Assembly: GCF_000172155.1 (NCBI RefSeq)
Contig: NZ_ABIZ01000001.1
Location: 3,071,105-3,135,104 of the forward strand
Direction: 5' to 3'
Length of the DNA stretch: 64,000 nucleotides
Source: Verrucomicrobium spinosum DSM 4136 = JCM 18804
Lineage (GTDB): Bacteria > Verrucomicrobiota > Verrucomicrobiia > Verrucomicrobiales > Verrucomicrobiaceae
In this document: positions 60,004-64,000 of the stretch, piece by piece
How positions within the stretch are numbered: position 1 is the first letter of the stretch
Layout: every line of letters starts with the position of its first letter
Position numbers and translations under genes: made by a program
The notes under the pieces: generated by a model
What the model was told of the DNA's origin: nothing
The model's database searches: none
What the model saw: only the letters and a program-made list of their open reading frames with translations

Positions 60004-60783
60004 ATGCCGCTCCCCCTGTCTCTTTCCATCATTTCTTTTAACGAAGAAGCCAATCTCGGCCGATGCCTGGCCAGTGCCGCAGATCTTGCTGAGGAGATCG
60101 TGCTGGTGGATTCTGGCTCCAAAGACCGGACCCGGGAGATTGCCGAGTCCTATGGAGCGCGGGTGGTGCACCAGGATTGGCTGGGGCATCGGGATCAAAA
60201 GAATGTGGCGCTCAGTTTGTGTACACGCCCCTGGGTGCTGGCGTTGGATTGCGATGAGGAGCTCTCACCCGAACTGCGGGCCAGTATTTTTGAGTTCTTC
60301 CAGTCGGGTGAGGCGATCCGCTTTGATGGTGGCGTCTGCAACCGCAAGGTGTGGTTCCTGGGCAGGTGGATCACGCATGGCGACTGGTACCCAGACCGGA
60401 AACTCAGGTTGTTCAAGCGGGAGGGCTCGCGATGGGCGGGCAGCCCGGAGCATGATTACATCGAACTGGGCGGGCCCACCGTGCATCTGAAGGGGGATCT
60501 GCATCACTTCTCCTTCCCGAACATGAGCCGCTACGTGGACAAGATCAACGGCTTCGCAGATGTGTTCCTCGAACGGCAAAAGGCCGAAGGCAAGCGCTGG
60601 TCTCTGGCATCCAATGTTTTCCGACCCTGGTGGCGGTTTGTTCGTGCCTACATCCTGCGCAGGGGATTTCTGGACGGCTTTCCAGGGTTCTGGATTGCGG
60701 TGGCCACGTCTTTCTTTGCATTTGTGCGCTACAGCCGGAAGTATGAAGACGAGGTGGGATCGCAATCGCCACCCCGACAATAG
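60004..60783 (+). CDS. Glycosyltransferase family 2 (WaaE/KdtX-like)
   Basis: The product has 259 residues from ATG 60004 (MPLPLSLSIISFNEEANLG); upstream codons of the frame overlap the promoter region. GT2 features are the LSIISFNEEANL nucleotide-binding strand, IVLVDSGSKDRT, the DxD-like ALDCDEELSP near residue 81, and WYPDRKLRLFKR further on. The sequence is closest in style to WaaE-type heptosyl/glucosyl transferases of LPS core. It is the first gene of a pair with a GT4 enzyme six bases downstream. Confidence 0.9.
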   Translation: MPLPLSLSIISFNEEANLGRCLASAADLAEEIVLVDSGSKDRTREIAESYGARVVHQDWLGHRDQKNVALSLCTRPWVLALDCDEELSPELRASIFEFFQSGEAIRFDGGVCNRKVWFLGRWITHGDWYPDRKLRLFKREGSRWAGSPEHDYIELGGPTVHLKGDLHHFSFPNMSRYVDKINGFADVFLERQKAEGKRWSLASNVFRPWWRFVRAYILRRGFLDGFPGFWIAVATSFFAFVRYSRKYEDEVGSQSPPRQ

Positions 60784-60789
60784 TTCATC

Positions 60790-61899
60790 ATGCGCATCGC
60801 CCTCATCTATCATCAGTTTGTTCCACGTGGTGGCCTGGAGGGCTACCTCATGGAGTTTGCGCTCAGGCTGAAAGCGGCCGGGCATGAGCTGGATGTGGTG
60901 GCGGGGGAGATTCACCCCGCACTCGAGAAGGAGTTGGGGGCTCAGGTTCATCAGGTGCCCCTTTTGCGGGGTTCTCCTTTGCTGCGGATGTGGCAGTTCG
61001 AGCGGGAAGCCTCCCGCCTGGCGGGCGAGCTTCCGGTTTCGGTCACTATTGGATTTGGCCGCACCACCACCCATGACCTGCATCGCGCCGGGGGCGGATG
61101 CCACGCGGTGTACTCCCGCCTGCTTCCGCCGTGGAAACGGTGGTCCCTGAAGAATCTCCTCGAACTAAAGCTGGAGCGGCAGCTGTACACCTCAGGGAGG
61201 ACCCGCCAGTTTGTCGTGAACTCCGCACAGGTGGCGGGCCAGTTGCAGGAGCTCTATGGCACGCCTGCCGACCAGTTCCAGGTGATCCACACGGCGGTGG
61301 ACACCGCGCGCTTTCAGCCTGCGGCAGACCGGGCGGCTGTGAAGGCGGCTGTCTGCAAACAGCTGGGAAGCGATCCCGACCGACCGGCCTTTCTCTTTGT
61401 TTCCCTAAGCCATCGGCGCAAAGGGCTGGACCCGCTTTTGGAGGCGTGGCGTGGCGTGGATGCTGATTTGTGGATCGTGGGCAAGCCTCTGAATGCCCAC
61501 TACCGGGCACTGATTGCCCGGCATGGTCTAGGGGAACGGGTCAAAACCATGGCCCCGCAGTCAAACGTGGCCCTGATTTATCAAGCGGCTGACTGGTTCA
61601 TTCACCCGACACAGTACGACGCTTGTGCCAATACGGTCTTGCAGAGCATGGCGTGCGGCCTTCCGGGACTGATTTCCGTGCATGATGGGGTCATTGATCT
61701 TCTGGAGGAGGGGCGCAATGGACTGCTCCTGGGGCAGCCTGGGGATCCGGCTGCCATTGGAGCCGTGGTGGGGCGGGCCCTGGGGCTGTCCGAAGGGGAT
61801 CGCATTGCCTTGGGAGAGGCGGCACGGGCGACCGTTGAGCCTCTCACCTGGGAGGCGCATGTGCGAAAGTGGATGCTCCTGATTGAAAAAATGGACTAG
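60790..61899 (+). CDS. Glycosyltransferase family 4 (WaaG-like)
   Basis: The product has 369 residues. It starts MRIALIYHQFVPRGGLEGYL, with the glycine-rich acceptor loop. The C-terminal GT4 donor domain shows FLFVSLSHRRKGLDPLLEAW, then IVGKPL, then the family E-x7-E region replaced by QSMACGLPGLISVHDGVIDL. It is most like LPS core transferase WaaG. It is tightly coupled to the GT2 gene and probably builds the same surface glycan. Confidence 0.9.
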   Translation: MRIALIYHQFVPRGGLEGYLMEFALRLKAAGHELDVVAGEIHPALEKELGAQVHQVPLLRGSPLLRMWQFEREASRLAGELPVSVTIGFGRTTTHDLHRAGGGCHAVYSRLLPPWKRWSLKNLLELKLERQLYTSGRTRQFVVNSAQVAGQLQELYGTPADQFQVIHTAVDTARFQPAADRAAVKAAVCKQLGSDPDRPAFLFVSLSHRRKGLDPLLEAWRGVDADLWIVGKPLNAHYRALIARHGLGERVKTMAPQSNVALIYQAADWFIHPTQYDACANTVLQSMACGLPGLISVHDGVIDLLEEGRNGLLLGQPGDPAAIGAVVGRALGLSEGDRIALGEAARATVEPLTWEAHVRKWMLLIEKMD

Positions 61900-61918
61900 T
61901 GTCAGATGTTAGGCCGGG

Positions 61919-61934
61919 GTGACGATCTTGTCAC
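61919..61934. promoter_or_regulatory. Inverted repeat GTGAC-N6-GTCAC upstream of the response regulator
   Basis: A perfect 5-bp dyad about 62 bases before the response-regulator start, with a further CCGTCACA at 61963-61970. It may be an autoregulatory site; the spacing does not match the 11-bp direct repeats of a classic Pho box. Confidence 0.3.
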
Positions 61935-61995
61935 ACTCGCAGGTTTGTTGAGCTCGACGAATCCGTCACATTCAAGGGGATACCCCAACACTCCT

Positions 61996-62703
61996 ATGTC
62001 TGACAAATCACTCATTCTCATCGCGGACGACGAAGAAGATGTTCGCGAACTCGTCGGGATGAATCTCCGACGGGCTGGATATGACACTGTCGAGGCGGCG
62101 GACGGGCTGCAGACGCTGGCCCAAGTAAGAAGACGCAAGCCCGATGCCATCGTGCTGGACGTGATGATGCCGGGCCGGGATGGCTTTGGTGTCTGCCAGG
62201 AATTGCGGGAGGACGAGAGCACCCGCCACATTCCGGTGATCATGCTCACTGCCAAGGGGCAGACTCAGGACCGCATCGCCGGCCTGGAACGCGGGGCGGA
62301 TGATTATCTGTCAAAGCCCTTCAGCCCCAAAGAACTGGTGCTGCGGGTGCAGGCGTTGTTGCGGCGGGCTGCCACGGTGGGCTCTGGATCCGAGCTGAAA
62401 GAGGGGCCATTCGAATTTGATCTCTCTGGAGTGAAGTTGAATCTGGGGGGGCAGCCCATGGATCTGACGCTTCTGGAGTTCAAGCTGCTGCACCTGCTCG
62501 CCAGCCGGAAAGGCGAGGTGGTGGAGCGCGACTTCATTCTGCGTGAAGTGTGGGGATATACCGAGCAGGTGCGGACGCGCACGCTGGATACCCACGTGAA
62601 ACGCCTGCGTGAGAAACTGGGTGAGCATGCCGAGTGGCTGCAAACGTCTCGTGGCTTTGGCTACATCTTCAAGGAACCTTCGCCGGTGGCGGTTGCCGTT
62701 TAG
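61996..62703 (+). CDS. OmpR/PhoB-family response regulator
   Basis: The product has 235 residues from ATG 61996 (MSDKSLILIADDEEDVREL). Receiver domain: acidic pocket D11-D12, phosphoacceptor D55 (IVLDVMMPG), T85 and K107 (DDYLSKPF). The C-terminal winged helix (about 135-228) has LTLLEFKLLHLLASRKGEVV and RTRTLDTHVKRLREKLG, then RGFGYIF, as in PhoB. It is followed 40 bases later by a PhoR-like kinase, its likely partner. Phosphate control is plausible but not shown, because no pst or phoU genes lie in the window. Confidence 0.92.
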   Translation: MSDKSLILIADDEEDVRELVGMNLRRAGYDTVEAADGLQTLAQVRRRKPDAIVLDVMMPGRDGFGVCQELREDESTRHIPVIMLTAKGQTQDRIAGLERGADDYLSKPFSPKELVLRVQALLRRAATVGSGSELKEGPFEFDLSGVKLNLGGQPMDLTLLEFKLLHLLASRKGEVVERDFILREVWGYTEQVRTRTLDTHVKRLREKLGEHAEWLQTSRGFGYIFKEPSPVAVAV

Positions 62704-62743
62704 TCCTGGCATCGCTCTTGGCACCCTGGCCCTTACCGCTCGA

Positions 62744-64000
62744 ATGACCGCTTTTGCCATCGGGGTGCTGTTTACGTTGCTGGTGTGCGGCTGGTTGTGG
62801 CTGCGGTCTCGGATTCACGTGCGTGAGCTGGAAGCAGACCTGATGAACAAGCTGAAGGTGGAAGAGGGCTTTGTGCAGCGTAATCAACGCAGGGCGGAAA
62901 TGCTTCACCAGCTGGTGGACGGCATTGACGATGGGTTGTTCATCGTCAGCCCCGAGCTCAAGGTTATTTTCGTGAACCGCGGTGCCATGCGGTTCTTTCA
63001 GCCGGTGTCAGAGCCGGTGGGGCGCACTCTGCTGGAGTGCGTGCGGGATCATCGCATAGTTGAGCTGGTAGCCACTGCGGCCGAGAAGGGGACCCGGATG
63101 AAGGAGGAGTTCCTGGTGGCCATGAGCGGCCAGTCCAAAACGATCGAGGATCGTGTCTATTCTGTGGAGGTGCTTTCCCTGCGGGCCACCATGCCCACAG
63201 AGATGGATGGTGCACTTCTGATGGTGCTGCGGGATGAGACGGACAAGCATGCCCTGGAGAAGATTCGCAAGGACTTCGTGGCAAATGCCTCGCATGAACT
63301 GCGTACGCCGCTTTCCATCATCAACGGGTATCTCGAAAATTTGGTCGAAGGGGACATCGAGACTCCAGAAGAGGCGAAGCGCGCCTACACGGTGATGAAA
63401 AAGCATGGCGACCGCCTGGCTTCCACTGTGGAGGACCTGCTGGTGATCAGCCGCATGGAATCGGGTGAGCATGATGCGGTGAGAGCGGAGGAGTTCGACT
63501 TCCGCGCCTGTGCCCAGGATGTCGTGCACCGGCTCAGTCCCGTGATTCAGAGCAAGGAAGCCTGTGTAACGCTGGATATGGAGGAAGGCTCTGCGGTGAT
63601 TTCTGGGGACCGGTACTATTGGGATCAGATCCTTTTCAACTTGGTGAGCAATGCGCTCAAAGAAAACCTGGCCAAAGGGCTGGAGGTGGTGATCAGACTG
63701 CGCCAGGAAGTGGAGTCCTCGGAGATCCAGGTGCGTGACAATGGCGTGGGTATTCCCCATGCCGACCTGCCGTTTGTCTTCAAACGTTTCTACCGGGTGG
63801 CCCGCCATCACTCCCAGGAGATCAAAGGCACTGGCCTTGGTCTCTCCATCGTGAAGCGGGCGGTGGAGGCCCACCGTGGCACCATCACGCTGCACAGCCG
63901 GCCCGGGATTGAGACCGTCTTCACGATCCGCATCCCGCGCAAAGGTGGAGAACTAGCGAACACAGAAGGGGCCGGGCAGGGCACCCCTGCCATGCTGACG
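62744..64000 (+). CDS. PhoR-like sensor histidine kinase (3'-truncated by the window)
   Basis: From ATG 62744, 419 codons are visible and the frame is still open at the window end. One transmembrane helix (MTAFAIGVLFTLLVCGWLWL) is followed by a short coiled region, a PAS domain (about 50-160, DGIDDGLFIVSPELKVIFVN), the H-box SHELRTPLS with H184, the N-box NLVSNALKEN, the G1 box DNGVGI and the G2 box GTGLGLS. A single N-terminal helix plus PAS without a large periplasmic domain is the PhoR plan. The frame ends after a polar tail, so little of the protein is missing. It forms a two-component pair with the upstream regulator. Confidence 0.9.
   Translation, partial: MTAFAIGVLFTLLVCGWLWLRSRIHVRELEADLMNKLKVEEGFVQRNQRRAEMLHQLVDGIDDGLFIVSPELKVIFVNRGAMRFFQPVSEPVGRTLLECVRDHRIVELVATAAEKGTRMKEEFLVAMSGQSKTIEDRVYSVEVLSLRATMPTEMDGALLMVLRDETDKHALEKIRKDFVANASHELRTPLSIINGYLENLVEGDIETPEEAKRAYTVMKKHGDRLASTVEDLLVISRMESGEHDAVRAEEFDFRACAQDVVHRLSPVIQSKEACVTLDMEEGSAVISGDRYYWDQILFNLVSNALKENLAKGLEVVIRLRQEVESSEIQVRDNGVGIPHADLPFVFKRFYRVARHHSQEIKGTGLGLSIVKRAVEAHRGTITLHSRPGIETVFTIRIPRKGGELANTEGAGQGTPAMLT

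Overview
The window looks like a piece of a Verrucomicrobiales chromosome (Verrucomicrobiaceae-like). The reasons are PEP-CTERM surface proteins ending in a hydrophobic segment plus an arginine run, an autotransporter-type beta-strand repeat protein, PVC-type heme proteins (ThuA/membrane-bound-dehydrogenase and DUF1592 families), a DUF1080 3-keto-sugar hydrolase, a GxxExxY protein, generally high GC, and almost no recognisable Shine-Dalgarno sequences. No rRNA, tRNA, CRISPR array or canonical insertion sequence was seen. The genus is inference.

Layout. 1-5.9 kb: the 3' end of a large beta-strand-repeat PEP-CTERM protein, a frameshifted small membrane-protein gene, and an array of about 9.7 tandem copies of a 144-bp repeat. 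5.9-17.8 kb: carbohydrate-related genes, namely a DUF1080 hydrolase, a Tat-type amidohydrolase, a 1676-residue ThuA + PVC-heme + ThuA fusion, a 564-bp cassette holding a GxxExxY gene between 29-bp inverted repeats, a TIM-barrel phosphoenolpyruvate-hydrolase-like protein, a divergent AraC regulator and an FAD oxidoreductase. 17.8-21.1 kb: a COG0523 GTPase with palindromes at its start, a lipoprotein, MoaA and a YacP/NYN protein. 21.1-21.9 kb: an AT-rich gene-free stretch with clustered DnaA-box-like 9-mers.

21.9-31.2 kb: MBL hydrolase and LamG protein, an NAD-dependent SAF-domain dehydrogenase next to an FAD protein, DUF4112, DUF423, a DUF1592 cytochrome-type protein and a ceramidase-like protein. 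31.4-35.3 kb: two PEP-CTERM proteins, each followed by a strong terminator, and a Tm-1-like UPF0261 protein, which is the usual partner of the TIM-barrel protein 20 kb upstream. 35.5-46.6 kb: a three-gene unit with stop/start overlaps: a membrane-anchored protein of unknown function, a 3201-residue secreted RHS protein with an HNH-like nuclease tip, and a SUKH-family immunity protein.

46.9-64 kb: a triple-domain universal stress protein, a CoaC-type flavoprotein, a secreted SGNH hydrolase, an ABC exporter, a cysteine-poor Ate/Bpt-like aminoacyl-transferase, a TerD-fold protein of the MXAN_6230/SCO0854 type, YciI and VOC proteins, a CHAD protein, two glycosyltransferases in a tight pair, and a PhoB/PhoR-like two-component system whose kinase runs off the window end.

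The strongest candidates for undescribed biology are the secreted RHS toxin/immunity unit with its coupled upstream gene, the 144-bp repeat array with an invariant hairpin stem and variable loop, and the inverted-repeat-bounded GxxExxY cassette inserted between two co-directional genes. All functional statements are from reading the sequence; no database search was run.
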